From NCBI RefSeq assembly GCF_018129985.1, contig NZ_JAFCKT010000002.1, positions 372,001-436,000 on the forward strand: 64,000 bases of DNA, given 5' to 3'. Shown piece after piece: positions 44,006 to 53,928 of this stretch; within the stretch, counting starts at the first letter, position 1, and each line of letters opens with the position of its first letter. Origin of the DNA: Bradyrhizobium sp. SZCCT0148 (GTDB lineage: Bacteria; Pseudomonadota; Alphaproteobacteria; Rhizobiales; Xanthobacteraceae). A model generated the notes under the pieces. That model was given only the letters and a program-made list of their open reading frames with translations. It was not told the DNA's origin and did no database searches. Both the position numbers and the translations under genes were made by a program.

Positions 44006-44697
44006 GGGATCGCGGCTTGTGCTGCAAACGGCGGCTGTGCCGCCGGCTTGGCGTCAGGCGCTTTCAGATAGAACGGCCGCGCCGGATTCGTCGCGGGATC
44101 GGCGGCAGCGCCGAGCCATGCGACCCAGCCGATATCGGGCGCGGGCTGCGCGTCGACTGTAACCGGCTGCGTGACATCGTTCGGCCAGCGCCCGGCGAGG
44201 ATATTTGCGGCGTTGCCGACCAGATGCGGCGCGCCAAACTGCGAGGCTGCGATCGCCGCGTCGACGGACGCGACGCTCGGCCGCACCAGCTGGCTGCCGT
44301 CGCCGGCGACGATCTGGAAATAGACGTGGTCGTGGCGCGCGTCGATCGCGGAGATCACGGGTGCCGATTGGCTCTGACCAACGATGGCGGCCGCATAGGC
44401 CGACAAGGTGGTCAGGCCGATCGCCGGCCGCTCCGCCGCGAGCGCAAGACCGCGTGCCGCGGAAATGCCGACGCGCAGGCCGGTGAAGCTTCCGGGGCCG
44501 ACGGTTACCGCGATGCGGTCGAGAGCGGTGAAGGCGAGACTGGCCGATTGCATGACGCGCGCGATCATCGGCATCAGCGCCTCGGCATGGCCGCGCTTCA
44601 TGAGGAGCTGCTCCTGCGCGAGGAGCTCGGCCGCTTCGGTGTCGAGCACGGCAACGGAGCAGGCGTCGAGCGCGGTATCGATGGCGAGGATCAGCAT
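44002..44697 (-). CDS. tsaB: TsaB, subunit of the t6A tRNA-modifying complex
   Basis: 231 residues. TsaB partners TsaD in N6-threonylcarbamoyladenosine synthesis at tRNA position 37. LAIDTALDACSVAVLD is the ASKHA nucleotide-site start; TVGPGSFTGLRVGISAARGLALA is diagnostic. First gene of the minus-strand convoy. Confidence 0.96.
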   Translation of the reverse strand: MLILAIDTALDACSVAVLDTEAAELLAQEQLLMKRGHAEALMPMIARVMQSASLAFTALDRIAVTVGPGSFTGLRVGISAARGLALAAERPAIGLTTLSAYAAAIVGQSQSAPVISAIDARHDHVYFQIVAGDGSQLVRPSVASVDAAIAASQFGAPHLVGNAANILAGRWPNDVTQPVTVDAQPAPDIGWVAWLGAAADPATNPARPFYLKAPDAKPAAQPPFAAQAAIP

Positions 44698-45004
44698 CGA
44701 ATCAGCTTAATCGGTCGGGCCGCGGTCGAACCAGTCCAAGTTTGGTTTCTCGACAGATGCACGATCAGCCCCGTAATTCTACGTGGGCGCGAAATTGCTG
44801 GAAATTCGCGCACCCTTCCTTAAGCAGAGACGCTGATTTGCAACCTTGGGGATAGCTAAGTGTTTGAAATATTTTCATTTTAAGAAATCATTAGCAAACC
44901 GGTGACACCGTCAACGGGTGGGAGAGACGAGTCAGTGAGGACTCGGACGGGATACTTCGGCAGATCAAGCCGGCCCCGTTGCAGTCATTCGGAAAGGTTC
45001 ATTT
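44698..45004. other. 307-base region between tsaB and the chemoreceptor
   Basis: Divergent promoter region. Contains the dyad GCGCGAA-N11-TTCGCGC at 44787-44811 and CGGTG-A-CACCG near 44910, plus an AT-rich stretch around 44860-44900 suited to promoters. GGAAAGG about 9 bases before the chemoreceptor ATG. No RNA gene seen. Confidence 0.45.
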
Positions 45005-46690
45005 ATGTCTTTTTGGCGAAGCGGTTCTTCGGCTAAGGAGGCTTTGGCTCAAGTCATCGCACTCGGCAAGTCACAGGCGGTGATCGAATTCAATCTCGAC
45101 GGCACCATCATCACGGCCAACCAGAATTTCCTGGACGTGATGGGCTACCGCCTCGACGAGATCGCCGGCAAGCACCACAGCGTGTTTGTGATGCCGGAGG
45201 AACGGGGCAGTGCGGCCTATCGCGACTTCTGGGCGCGGCTTGGTCGCGGCGAATATCAGGCTGCCGAATACAAGCGGCTCGGCAAGGGCGGCCGCGAGAT
45301 CTGGATCCAGGCGTCCTACAACCCGATCATCAACGAGGCCGGCAAGCCGATGAAGGTGGTCAAGTTCGCGACCGACATCACCGCGCGCAAGATCCGCAGC
45401 CTGGAGGATGCCGGAAAGATTTCCGCGATTGGCCGCGCCCAGGCGGTGATCGAGTTCAACCTCGACGGCACCATCATCACCGCCAACGAAAATTTCCTGA
45501 GTGTGATGGGCTATTCGCTCGACGAGATCCAGGGCCGGCATCACAGCATGTTCGTTGGAGCGGGCGAGCGCGACAGCGCGGCCTACCTAGAGTTCTGGGC
45601 GAACCTTGCGCGCAGCGAATTCCAATCAGCCGAGTACAAGCGTTTTGGCAAGGGCGGCAAGGAGGTCTGGATTCTCGCCTCCTACAATCCGATCCTCGAT
45701 GACACCGGCAAGCCGTTCAAGGTGGTGAAGTTCGCCACCGATATCAGCGCGCAAAAGCTGTCAAACGCGAATTTCGTCGGGCAGATCGAGGCGATCGGCA
45801 AATCGCAGGCCGTGATCGAGTTCGACATGGACGGCAAAGTTTTGACCGCCAACGAGAACTTCCTCGGTGCACTCGGTTACACGTTGTCCGAGATCGTCGG
45901 CAAGCATCACGGCATGTTCGTGGGCGCCGATGAGCGCGGCAGCGAAGCCTATCGTACGTTCTGGGCGAGGCTGAACGCAGGTGAATTCCAGTCCGGCGAA
46001 TATTAGCGTGTCGGCAAGGACGGCCGGCAAGTCTTCATCCAGGCCTCCTACAACCCGATCCGTGATCTCAACGGGAAACCGTTCAAGGTCGTGAAATACG
46101 CATCCGACACCACGGCCCAGGTGATTGAGCGCAAGCGCAGCGAGAAGGTGCGCGACATGATGGAATCGGTTGCCGCCGGCGCCGAGGAGTTGAACGCCTC
46201 CGTGCGCGAGATTGCGGAGGCGATGACCCGCTCGCGCGAGACGGCATCGACCGCGGTGGGGCGGGTCGAGGCAGCGGACCAGCAGGCGCAGCGGCTGACG
46301 CAGGCGGCGGAGTCGATGAGCATGATCGTGCAGCTCATCGGCAACATCACCGGCCAGATCAATTTGCTGGCGCTGAATGCGACCATCGAATCCGCGCGTG
46401 CCGGCGAGGCCGGTCGGGGCTTTGCGGTGGTGGCGTCGGAAGTGAAGAACCTCGCCAATCAGGCCAAGCAGGCGGCCGACCGGATCGAGCAGGAGATCGG
46501 CAATCTGAACGGCATCTCGGTCGACGTCGTTGGTGCGCTGGATGCGATCAAGAGCGCGATACAGGGTGTCAACGAGTATGTTTCGTCAACGGCCGCTGCG
46601 GTTGAGGAGCAGAGCACGGTCACCCAGGAAATGTCGGCCAGTATGCGCAGGGCCGCGGAAGAGGCCGCGGGCATAGGCCAGGCGGCGTAG
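45005..46690 (+). pseudogene. Soluble triple-PAS methyl-accepting chemotaxis receptor, interrupted by an amber codon
   Basis: One frame runs for 562 codons but has a TAG at 46004-46006 (codon 334). The same frame then continues to a TAG at 46690. At the homologous site in the first two PAS repeats the codon is AAG (Lys, EYKR), so a single A to T change explains the stop. Three PAS repeats of about 120 residues share IEFNLDGTIITAN..FL..MGY and W(I)QASYNPI. The C-terminal MCP hairpin (NLLALNATIESARAGEAGRGFAVVASEVKNLA) is intact. There is no membrane segment, so it would be a cytoplasmic sensor, probably of a redox or oxygen ligand. Readthrough, a sequencing error or true decay are all possible. 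Confidence 0.88.
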
Positions 46691-46698
46691 CTTCAGTT

Positions 46699-46800
46699 GT
46701 CATTCCGGGGCGGTCCGTAGGACCAAATCCGGAATTTGCAGATGCTCAGGTGCACAATTGCGCACCTGAATTCGATGCTTTGCATCGCCCCGGAATGACG
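46699..46800. repeat. Palindromic repeat with inner hairpin
   Basis: GTCATTCCGGGGCG and CGCCCCGGAATGAC are perfect inverted arms at either end; TCAGGTGC..GCACCTGA forms a second inner stem. Lies between the chemoreceptor and nfuA (convergent), probably serving both as a terminator. Related in style to the other interspersed repeats here. Confidence 0.8.
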
Positions 46801-46810
46801 AATTCGTCGT

Positions 46811-47380
46811 TTACATCGGTCGCACTTCGACCACGTCGGGCACGAAGTGCTTGAGCAGGTTCTGGATGCCATGCTGGAGCGTTGCAGTCGATGACGGGCA
46901 ACCGGCGCACGAGCCCTTCATGTTGAGATAGACGATGCCGTCCTTGAAGCCGCGGAAGGTGATGTCGCCGCCGTCATTGGCGACCGCTGGCCGCACGCGG
47001 GTTTCGATCAGGTCCTTGATCATGTCGACCGTTTCCGCATCGGCCTCGTCGAAGAATTCGTCCTCATCGTCGAGATCGGCAGCGCTCTGGGCTGCGCCAT
47101 CGGCGAGCAGCGGCGCGCCGGACATGTAGTGCTCCATGATGGCGCCGAGAATCGCGGGCTTGAGCTGCTGCCATTCACCGTTCGCCTTGGTCACGGTGAT
47201 GAAATCCGATCCGTAGAACACGCCGGTGACGCCGGGCACCTCGAACAGCTTTTCGGCAAGCGGCGACTGCGCAGCCGCTTCGCGGCTGGCAAACTCCATC
47301 GGGCTGCCGTCGACCACGGCGCGGCCGGGAATGAACTTCAGCGTGGCGGGATTGGGGGTGGCTTCGGTTTGAATGAACAT
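46811..47380 (-). CDS. nfuA: NfuA-type iron-sulfur cluster scaffold
   Basis: 189 residues from MFIQTEATPNPATLKF, the Nfu_N domain that begins typical Nfu proteins. A C-terminal NifU domain contains the cluster-binding CAGCP (CxxC). Carries or repairs [4Fe-4S] clusters on apoproteins. TGGAGAA precedes the ATG. Transcribed with uspA, trpS and murJ in one direction. Confidence 0.95.
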   Translation of the reverse strand: MFIQTEATPNPATLKFIPGRAVVDGSPMEFASREAAAQSPLAEKLFEVPGVTGVFYGSDFITVTKANGEWQQLKPAILGAIMEHYMSGAPLLADGAAQSAADLDDEDEFFDEADAETVDMIKDLIETRVRPAVANDGGDITFRGFKDGIVYLNMKGSCAGCPSSTATLQHGIQNLLKHFVPDVVEVRPM

Positions 47381-47542
47381 GGTTTTCTCCAGACGTCGCC
47401 GGTTCAAGGCCGGCGCGTAGCCTATTCCCTAGCAGATGGCGACGGGGAACGCACGATCAAGGGGCGAGATGGCCGTTCCGTTGTTGTATCAGCAGGTTAG
47501 GGGCTCTTACCCGCCCTCCAGGGGAGGGCAGGCGAAACCGAG

Positions 47543-48037
47543 CTACGACAGCGAATCCACGCTCGCATCGCTCAGCGCACCGGAGATGATCGTGACCGGC
47601 ACAGGAAACGTCCCCAATTCATGCGCCAGCAGGTTGACCAGCGGTCCCGGCCCTTCCGCGCCCGGATTGGCGGCGAGCACCAGCATGGCGATGTCGGGGT
47701 CCTCGTCGATCACCGCGCGCAGCTGTTCCATCGGCACACCCTCGCGGATAACCCGCTCCGGCGTGATTGCGGCGATGCCGTTGGCACGGCCGGCGGCACG
47801 GTCGAGCGCGGCCTCCGCCGCTTCCTGCGCCTCGGCGCGCATGATGTCCGCCACACCAAGCCATTCCTGACTCTGCTGTTCGGGCTCGATGATCCGCAGC
47901 ATCACCACGCCGCCGCCGGCGCGGATCGCCCAGCGACTGGCGTAGTAGACCGCGCGATCCCACTCTGCGGTATCGTCGACGATGACGAGGCATTTGGGTT
48001 TGTGACCCGGCTCGAAGCAAAGTCGCTTGCTGGTCAT
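47543..48037 (-). CDS. Universal stress protein (UspA family)
   Basis: 164 residues from MTSKRLCFEPGHKPKC. The UspA Rossmann-like fold begins at LVIVDDTAEWDRAVYYASR, and VLAANPGAEGPGPLVNLLAHEL is the probable ATP-binding loop (G-x2-G-x9-G type). The first ~13 residues are extra. Lies between trpS and nfuA. Precise stress response unknown. Confidence 0.88.
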   Translation of the reverse strand: MTSKRLCFEPGHKPKCLVIVDDTAEWDRAVYYASRWAIRAGGGVVMLRIIEPEQQSQEWLGVADIMRAEAQEAAEAALDRAAGRANGIAAITPERVIREGVPMEQLRAVIDEDPDIAMLVLAANPGAEGPGPLVNLLAHELGTFPVPVTIISGALSDASVDSLS

Positions 48038-48129
48038 GCATGTCCCGGATTGTGCACGGCCGGCATGCTGCCACACTCCCGCAGCGTTGGGGAGAGGATA
48101 TGCGGTCGGCGCTCTGGCGCCGACTGTCT

Positions 48130-49182
48130 TCAGCGCCGGCGGATGAAGCCGACGATATCCTTGGAGAGCTTCATCGTCTCGTCGGCGATGGCGCGGGCCC
48201 GATCGGAACCTTCATTCAGGATCGAATCGATATGGCCGGGATCGGCGACGAGGCGCTTCATCTCGCCGGCGATCGGCGCCAGCTTGGTGACGCACAGCTC
48301 CGCCAGCGCGTTCTTGAAGCTGGAGAACTGGCCGCCGCCGAATTCCCGCAGCACGTCCGCCTTGGCGCGGCCGGAGAGCGCGGCGAAGATGCCGACGAGG
48401 TTGTCGGCTTCGGGACGGGCCTCCAGGCCCTTCTCCTCCGACGGCAACGGCTCCGGATCGGTCTTCGCCTTGCGGATCTTCTGCGCGATGGTGTCGGCAT
48501 CGTCGGTCAGATTGATGCGCGAATTGTCGGACGCATCCGACTTCGACATCTTCTTGGTGCCGTCGCGCAGGCTCATCACGCGCGTCGCCGGGCCCGTGAT
48601 CAGGGGTTCCGGCAGCGGAAAGAACAGCCCGTCATTGGCGCCGAGGTTGCGGATCGAATCGCCAAAGTCGTTGTTGAATTTCTGGGCGATGTCGCGCGAG
48701 AGCTCGAGATGCTGCTTCTGGTCCTCGCCGACCGGCACATGGGTGGCGCGGTAGAGCAGGATGTCGGCGGCCATCAGCACGGGATAGTCGAACAGGCCGA
48801 CCGAGGCATTCTCGCGGTCCTTGCCGGCCTTCTCCTTGAACTGGGTCATGCGGCCGAGCCAGCCCATGCGCGCGACGCAGTTGAAGATCCAGGCGAGTTC
48901 GGCATGGCCGGAGACCTGGCTCTGGTTGAACACGATGTGCTTCTTGGGGTCGATGCCGCTTGCAATGAACGCTGCGGTCACCTCGCGGGTATTGCGCGCA
49001 AGCTCGGCCGGTCCGCCCCAGACGTCCACGCCCTGCGTGATCGCGTGCATGTCGACGACGCAATAGATGCAGTTGTGGGTTTCCTGCATCTTCACGAAGT
49101 TGACGATGGCGCCGAGGTAATTGCCGAGGTGCAGATTCCCCGTCGGCTGGACGCCCGAAAAGACCCGTTCAACGAATGGCAT
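48130..49182 (-). CDS. trpS: Tryptophanyl-tRNA synthetase
   Basis: 350 residues from [15 protein letters not shown]. Class I synthetase that charges tRNA-Trp. The HIGH-type motif is HLGN at about residue 17, and KMSKS appears as [13 protein letters not shown] about 8 bases upstream of the ATG. Follows murJ by 73 bases. Confidence 0.97.
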   Translation of the reverse strand: MPFVERVFSGVQPTGNLHLGNYLGAIVNFVKMQETHNCIYCVVDMHAITQGVDVWGGPAELARNTREVTAAFIASGIDPKKHIVFNQSQVSGHAELAWIFNCVARMGWLGRMTQFKEKAGKDRENASVGLFDYPVLMAADILLYRATHVPVGEDQKQHLELSRDIAQKFNNDFGDSIRNLGANDGLFFPLPEPLITGPATRVMSLRDGTKKMSKSDASDNSRINLTDDADTIAQKIRKAKTDPEPLPSEEKGLEARPEADNLVGIFAALSGRAKADVLREFGGGQFSSFKNALAELCVTKLAPIAGEMKRLVADPGHIDSILNEGSDRARAIADETMKLSKDIVGFIRRR

Positions 49183-49255
49183 GGCAGCTTTCCTGCAAGA
49201 TACGGGGCGTCGTTTCCAACAGCGGCGCTGCCCCGTCAAGGGTATTTCTGTGAGC

Positions 49256-50806
49256 TCAGGCGCCCGGATCGGGCCGGGCGGGGCGCTTCAGGGCACCGGC
49301 CGCCTCGCGCCAGGACGCGACGCCGAGGATCTGCAGGAGCAAGCCATAGACGGCGATTCCTGCGGCGATCTGCAGGGCCAGCGCAATGAAACGGACCAGC
49401 CCGTGGGCCTCGGACGGCACGAGGCCCGCGCTCAGCCACAGCAGGGCGCCCATGGCGGTTGCGGCGAGCACGATCCGCGGCAGCCGCTTGCGGGCGGCGG
49501 CATCGACCGAGAAGCCGAACTCGGCCGTTCCTTTGCGGAGCAGCGAGAGCGCGCTGCTCCAGGCGCCTGCCGCGATGCTTGCGGCGATCCCGCTCGCGCC
49601 GAAGAAACGGCCGAGCAGGACCGCGAGCACGACCGCGACCACGAACCCTTTGGCCGTCGCAAGCAGCGGCGTCATCGTGTCGCCGCGGGCATAGAAGGCC
49701 GGCGACAGCGCCTTGATCAGCACATGCGCCGGCAGGCCCAGCGCCAGCCACATCAGCGCGCGCGCGGTCGCCGCGCTGTCCCCGGCACCAAACGCGCCAT
49801 GCTCAAACAACAGCCGCACGATCGGTTCGGCCAGCACGATCAGGCCGAGCGTTGCAGGGAGCGCCAGCCCGGTTGCAAGCTCAAGCGCGCGCGATTGCGC
49901 ATGCGCTACCGCATCAGGGTCCCCGCCACTCACCGCGCGCGTCAGCTCCGGCACCAGCACGGTGCCCATGGCGACGCCGACGATGCCGAGCGGCAGCTCG
50001 ATCAGGCGATTGGCGAAGTAGAGCCAGGACACCGCGGACGGCGTCGCCGATGCGATGATCGCGCCGGCCACCATCAGCCATTGCGGGCCCGAGCTTGCGA
50101 TCATGCCGGGGATCGCCTTGGCGAAGAAGCCGCGCATCTCCTTGTCGAAACTGACGCGCAGCGGAGTCGCGAGGCGCGCGCTGCGCTGCGACAACAGCAT
50201 CAGGAGCTGAAGCAGGCCGGCGACGCCGACCGTGGCGGCCAGCAGCCAGGCGGCGAAGCCGGCGTCGGCGTGCCAGACAAGGAGCAAAGCGATCGCGGCG
50301 ATCAGGGCGATATTGAATAGCAGCGGCGAGAACGCTGTGAGCGCAAAGCGTCCCTGCGCATTCAGCAGGCCCATCAGCACCGTGACGGGACCGGCGAAGG
50401 CGAGATACGGCAGCATCAGCCGCGCGTTCTGAACCGCGAGATCGAGCGTGTCCGTACCGAGAAAGCCGGGCGCGACGACCGTCATGATCAGCGGCATCAG
50501 CAGGGCAATGCCGAGCGAGATCGCGATCAAGGCCGCGCTGACGGTGCCGAGCACGCGTCCGGCGAATGCCGCCGCAACCGCCGCGCCATCGCGGTCACGG
50601 ACGCGCAGCCAGGCCGGGACCAGTGCTGCGTTCAGCGCGCCCTCGCTGAGCAGCCGCCGCACCACGTTGACCAGCTGGAATGCGGCCAGGAACGCATCCG
50701 CCACCGCGCCGGTGCCGAGCAGCGCCGCGATCAGGGAATCGCGGGCAAAGCCCAGCAGACGCGAGGCCAGCGTTCCCGTCGAGACGGTCAGGAAGGAGCG
50801 GATCAT
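49256..50806 (-). CDS. murJ: Lipid II flippase MurJ
   Basis: 516 residues from [23 protein letters not shown], the classic MurJ/MviN start with the GFARD motif. About 14 hydrophobic helices span the protein. Flips the lipid-linked peptidoglycan precursor across the inner membrane. The frame is open further upstream, but this start fits the family. Followed by trpS; the neighbouring adenosine-kinase-like gene is divergent. Confidence 0.96.
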   Translation of the reverse strand: MIRSFLTVSTGTLASRLLGFARDSLIAALLGTGAVADAFLAAFQLVNVVRRLLSEGALNAALVPAWLRVRDRDGAAVAAAFAGRVLGTVSAALIAISLGIALLMPLIMTVVAPGFLGTDTLDLAVQNARLMLPYLAFAGPVTVLMGLLNAQGRFALTAFSPLLFNIALIAAIALLLVWHADAGFAAWLLAATVGVAGLLQLLMLLSQRSARLATPLRVSFDKEMRGFFAKAIPGMIASSGPQWLMVAGAIIASATPSAVSWLYFANRLIELPLGIVGVAMGTVLVPELTRAVSGGDPDAVAHAQSRALELATGLALPATLGLIVLAEPIVRLLFEHGAFGAGDSAATARALMWLALGLPAHVLIKALSPAFYARGDTMTPLLATAKGFVVAVVLAVLLGRFFGASGIAASIAAGAWSSALSLLRKGTAEFGFSVDAAARKRLPRIVLAATAMGALLWLSAGLVPSEAHGLVRFIALALQIAAGIAVYGLLLQILGVASWREAAGALKRPARPDPGA

Positions 50807-50931
50807 CGGCGCTTTATCATACCGTTGCTTGCCCGCGCAGGCCCGGTCGTGATAGGCCGCGAGCCAGATTTCAGGCCGACAGGAAGCGGATTTTCGCAGG
50901 GTTCGCAATCCGCCAAACAGGATCAAGGTGA

Positions 50932-51933
50932 ATGGCTGACGTGAAATATGACGTTCTCGGCATCGGCAACGCGCTGTTCGATGTGCTGGTCAGGACCGAC
51001 GAGGCCTTTTTGGCCAAGCACGGTATGGCCAAGGGCAGCATGTCCCTGATCGACGAGGCGCGGGCCGCAGCCATCTACAAGGACATGGGGCCGGCGACGG
51101 AAGTCTCGGGTGGATCTGCCGCCAACACCATCGTCGGCATCGGCAGCCTGGGGGCACGTGCCGCCTATGTCGGCAAGGTCAAGGACGACCAGATCGGCAA
51201 GCTCTACGTCCACGACATCCGCGCAGCCGGCGTCGCCTTCAACACGCCCGCCGCGACGGACGGCCCCGCCACCGGCTGCTCCTACATCCTGGTTACGGAT
51301 GACGGCGAGCGCACCATGAACACCTATCTCGGCGCCGCGCAGGACCTGTCGCCCGCCGACATCGACCCGGCCGAGATCGCGGCGGCCGGTATCGTCTATC
51401 TCGAGGGGTATCTCTGGGACCCCAAGAATGCCAAGGACGCCTTCGTCAAGGCAGCCAAGATCGCCCATGACGCCCGGCGCAAGGTCGCGCTGACGCTGTC
51501 GGATTCCTTCTGCGTCGACCGCTATCGCGACGAGTTTCTCTCGTTGATGCGCAACGGCACCGTCGACATCGTCTTCGCCAACGAGTCCGAGCTGCACTCG
51601 CTCTACATGACCTCCGATTTCGACACCGCGCTGAAGCAGCTGCGCAACGACGTCAATCTCGGCGTGGTCACCCGCAGCGAGAAGGGCTGCATGGTGGTGT
51701 CGGTGGAGGACGCCGTCGCAGCGCCCGCGTTCCCGGTCGATAAGGTGGTCGACACCACCGGGGCCGGCGATCTGTTTGCTGCAGGCTTTCTGTACGGCCT
51801 GTCGCGCAATCTTGCCTACAAGCAGTGCGGTGAACTCGGTGCGCTCGCGGCCGCCGAAGTCATCCAGCACATCGGCGCGAGGCCGCAGGTGTCGCTGAAG
51901 GAGCTGGCCGGCCAGCGCGGGCTGACGGCGTAG
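50932..51933 (+). CDS. PfkB-family sugar/nucleoside kinase (adenosine-kinase-like)
   Basis: 333 residues. The family phosphorylates adenosine, ribose or related sugars. GGSAANTIVGIGSLG is the substrate/GG motif near residue 60 and DTTGAGDLFAAGFLYG, near residue 275, is the PfkB ATP-binding signature including the catalytic Asp. Rhizobial homologs are usually called adenosine kinase, but the substrate is not certain. AAGGTGA precedes the ATG. Divergent from murJ. Confidence 0.93.
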   Translation: MADVKYDVLGIGNALFDVLVRTDEAFLAKHGMAKGSMSLIDEARAAAIYKDMGPATEVSGGSAANTIVGIGSLGARAAYVGKVKDDQIGKLYVHDIRAAGVAFNTPAATDGPATGCSYILVTDDGERTMNTYLGAAQDLSPADIDPAEIAAAGIVYLEGYLWDPKNAKDAFVKAAKIAHDARRKVALTLSDSFCVDRYRDEFLSLMRNGTVDIVFANESELHSLYMTSDFDTALKQLRNDVNLGVVTRSEKGCMVVSVEDAVAAPAFPVDKVVDTTGAGDLFAAGFLYGLSRNLAYKQCGELGALAAAEVIQHIGARPQVSLKELAGQRGLTA

Positions 51934-52036
51934 GGCGAAGTTGCGCCGTTTCGACAGACGCCATCGCTCGGCTTGACCGGGCGATCGAGGACTCCGGGAC
52001 GGTTGTGATAGAAGCGAGGGGCCGTGGCGTGCTGGA

Positions 52037-52056
52037 TTCCCCGCCTTCGCGGGGAA
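52037..52056. repeat. Perfect hairpin TTCCCCGC-N4-GCGGGGAA
   Basis: 8-bp stem with a 4-base loop between the convergent kinase and acyl-CoA synthetase genes; surroundings look like a decayed interspersed palindromic repeat. It may also help end transcription. Confidence 0.55.
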
Positions 52057-52081
52057 CGACACTCGTCGTGTTGCGAGCGCG

Positions 52082-53776
52082 TCACGCCGTCTTCGCCGCC
52101 GTCAGCCCAAGCCGCTGCTCCACGGCATCGCGCATCACGAATTTCTGGATCTTTCCTGTCACCGTCATCGGAAACTCGTCGACGAACTCGACGTAGCGCG
52201 GGATCTTGTTGTGCGCGATCTGGCCGTCGCAAAAGGCGCGGACCTCCTCGGCCGTCAGCGTTTCGCCCGGCCTGACGCGGATCCAGGCACAAAGCTCCTC
52301 GCCGTAGCGGCTGTCGGCGACGCCAAAAATCTGCACGTCCTGAATCCTGGGATGGCGGTACAGGAATTCCTCGATCTCGCGTGGATAGAGGTTCTCGCCG
52401 CCGCGGATCACCAGGTCCTTGATGCGGCCGACGATGTTGCAATAGCCTGCGTCATCGATGGTGGCGAGGTCGCCGGTATGCATCCAGCCATTGGCGTCGA
52501 GCACGTCGGCCGTCTTTTCCTTCTCCTCCCAATATCCAAGCATGACGCTGTAGCCGCGGGTGCAGAGCTCCCCACGCTCGCCCCGCTTCACGATCTTGCC
52601 TTCGGTGTCGATCACCTTGACCTCGACATGCGGGTGGATGCGACCGACCGTGGAGACGCGCCGCTCGAGCGGATCGTCGGTCGCGCTTTGGAAGCTCACC
52701 GGGCTGGTCTCGGTCATGCCATAGGCGATCGTGACCTCGCGCATGTTCATCTCGGTGTTGACGCGCTTCATCACCTCGATCGGGCAGGGCGCGCCCGCCA
52801 TGATGCCGGTGCGGAGTGATTTCAAATCGAAACTCTTGAAGTCGGGGTGATCGAGCTCCGCGATGAACATGGTCGGCACGCCATACAGCGCGGTGCATTT
52901 CTCCTGCTCGACCGCGCGCAGCGTGGCGAGCGGATCGAAGCCCTCGCCCGGGTAAACCATGGTGGTGCCGAGCGTGACCGAAGCAAGGTTGCCCATCACC
53001 ATGCCGAAACAATGATAGAGCGGCACGGGAATGCAGATGCGATCCTGCTCGGTCAGGCGCATCGCGCGTCCCGTGAAATAGCCGTTGTTGAGGATGTTGT
53101 GATGGGTCAGCGTCACGCCCTTTGGCGATCCCGTGGTGCCGCTGGTGAACTGGATGTTGACGGGGTCGTCGAACTGAAGCGCAGCACCGAGCACGGCCAG
53201 CCGCTCGCGATGCTCCGCTCGGCCCATGCGCGCGACCTCCTCGAAAGGGATCGTGCCTGAAGCCGCCGGGCCGCCGATCTGGATCACCATGCGCAAGGCC
53301 GGCAATCGCGCCGCCTGCAGCCGTCCGGGCGTGGCGTCCGCCAGCTCCGGCAGCAGCGTGTTGAGCATCTCCATGTAATTGCTGGTCTTGAATGCGGTCG
53401 CGGTGACGATCGCCGCGCAGCCGACCTTTTTCAGCGCGAATTCAAGCTCGCTGAGCCGGTAGGCCGGGTTGATCGTCACCAGGATCAGGCCGGCCTTGGC
53501 GGCGGCGAACTGGGTCAGCGTCCATTCCGGCCGGTTGAGCGACCAGATGCCGATCCGCTCCCCGCGTTCGAGCCCGAGTGCGAGAAAGCCCGCGGCGAGC
53601 GCGTCGACCCGCTCCGCGAATTCCTTCCAGGTCCATCTGACGCCGTGGCTCGGCGAGACCAGCGCCTCGCGATCGCCCCAGCGCCGCACCGCGTGGTCGA
53701 GGCTGCGACCGATGGTGTCGCCGAGCAGCGGCGTGTCCGAGATGCCGCAAACGTAGCTGTCTGCCTGATCTGCCAA
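52082..53776 (-). CDS. AMP-binding acyl-CoA synthetase
   Basis: 564 residues. Adenylate-forming enzyme that activates a carboxylic (fatty or aryl) acid and joins it to Co[16 protein letters not shown] is the P-loop-like AMP motif. [22 protein letters not shown] and the C-terminal catalytic Lys in VTGKIQKF are seen. AAGAGGAA precedes the start. Substrate not predictable; long-chain or medium-chain fatty acid is likely. A palindromic repeat follows upstream. Confidence 0.93.
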   Translation of the reverse strand: MADQADSYVCGISDTPLLGDTIGRSLDHAVRRWGDREALVSPSHGVRWTWKEFAERVDALAAGFLALGLERGERIGIWSLNRPEWTLTQFAAAKAGLILVTINPAYRLSELEFALKKVGCAAIVTATAFKTSNYMEMLNTLLPELADATPGRLQAARLPALRMVIQIGGPAASGTIPFEEVARMGRAEHRERLAVLGAALQFDDPVNIQFTSGTTGSPKGVTLTHHNILNNGYFTGRAMRLTEQDRICIPVPLYHCFGMVMGNLASVTLGTTMVYPGEGFDPLATLRAVEQEKCTALYGVPTMFIAELDHPDFKSFDLKSLRTGIMAGAPCPIEVMKRVNTEMNMREVTIAYGMTETSPVSFQSATDDPLERRVSTVGRIHPHVEVKVIDTEGKIVKRGERGELCTRGYSVMLGYWEEKEKTADVLDANGWMHTGDLATIDDAGYCNIVGRIKDLVIRGGENLYPREIEEFLYRHPRIQDVQIFGVADSRYGEELCAWIRVRPGETLTAEEVRAFCDGQIAHNKIPRYVEFVDEFPMTVTGKIQKFVMRDAVEQRLGLTAAKTA

Positions 53777-53822
53777 ATCGAATTCCTCTTGTCATGGATG
53801 GTCGCCGCGGTCCCACCCCGGT

Positions 53823-53908
53823 CGTCATGCCCGGGCTTGTCCCGGGCATCCACGTTCTTCGTGCCGCAAGGTAAGGCGTGGATGGCCGGAACAAGCCCGG
53901 CCATGACG
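53823..53908. repeat. Palindromic repeat, second copy of the 14625-14711 family
   Basis: CGTCATGCCCGGGCTTGTCC..CATCCACG and GCGTGGATGGCCGGAACAAG..CCATGACG are inverted arms sharing the same motif set as the copy in the fabB-fabI gap. The copies lie about 39 kb apart and are inverted-arm elements rather than genes. Confidence 0.85.
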
Positions 53909-53928
53909 TTTGGTGAGAGCAGCGCGTC

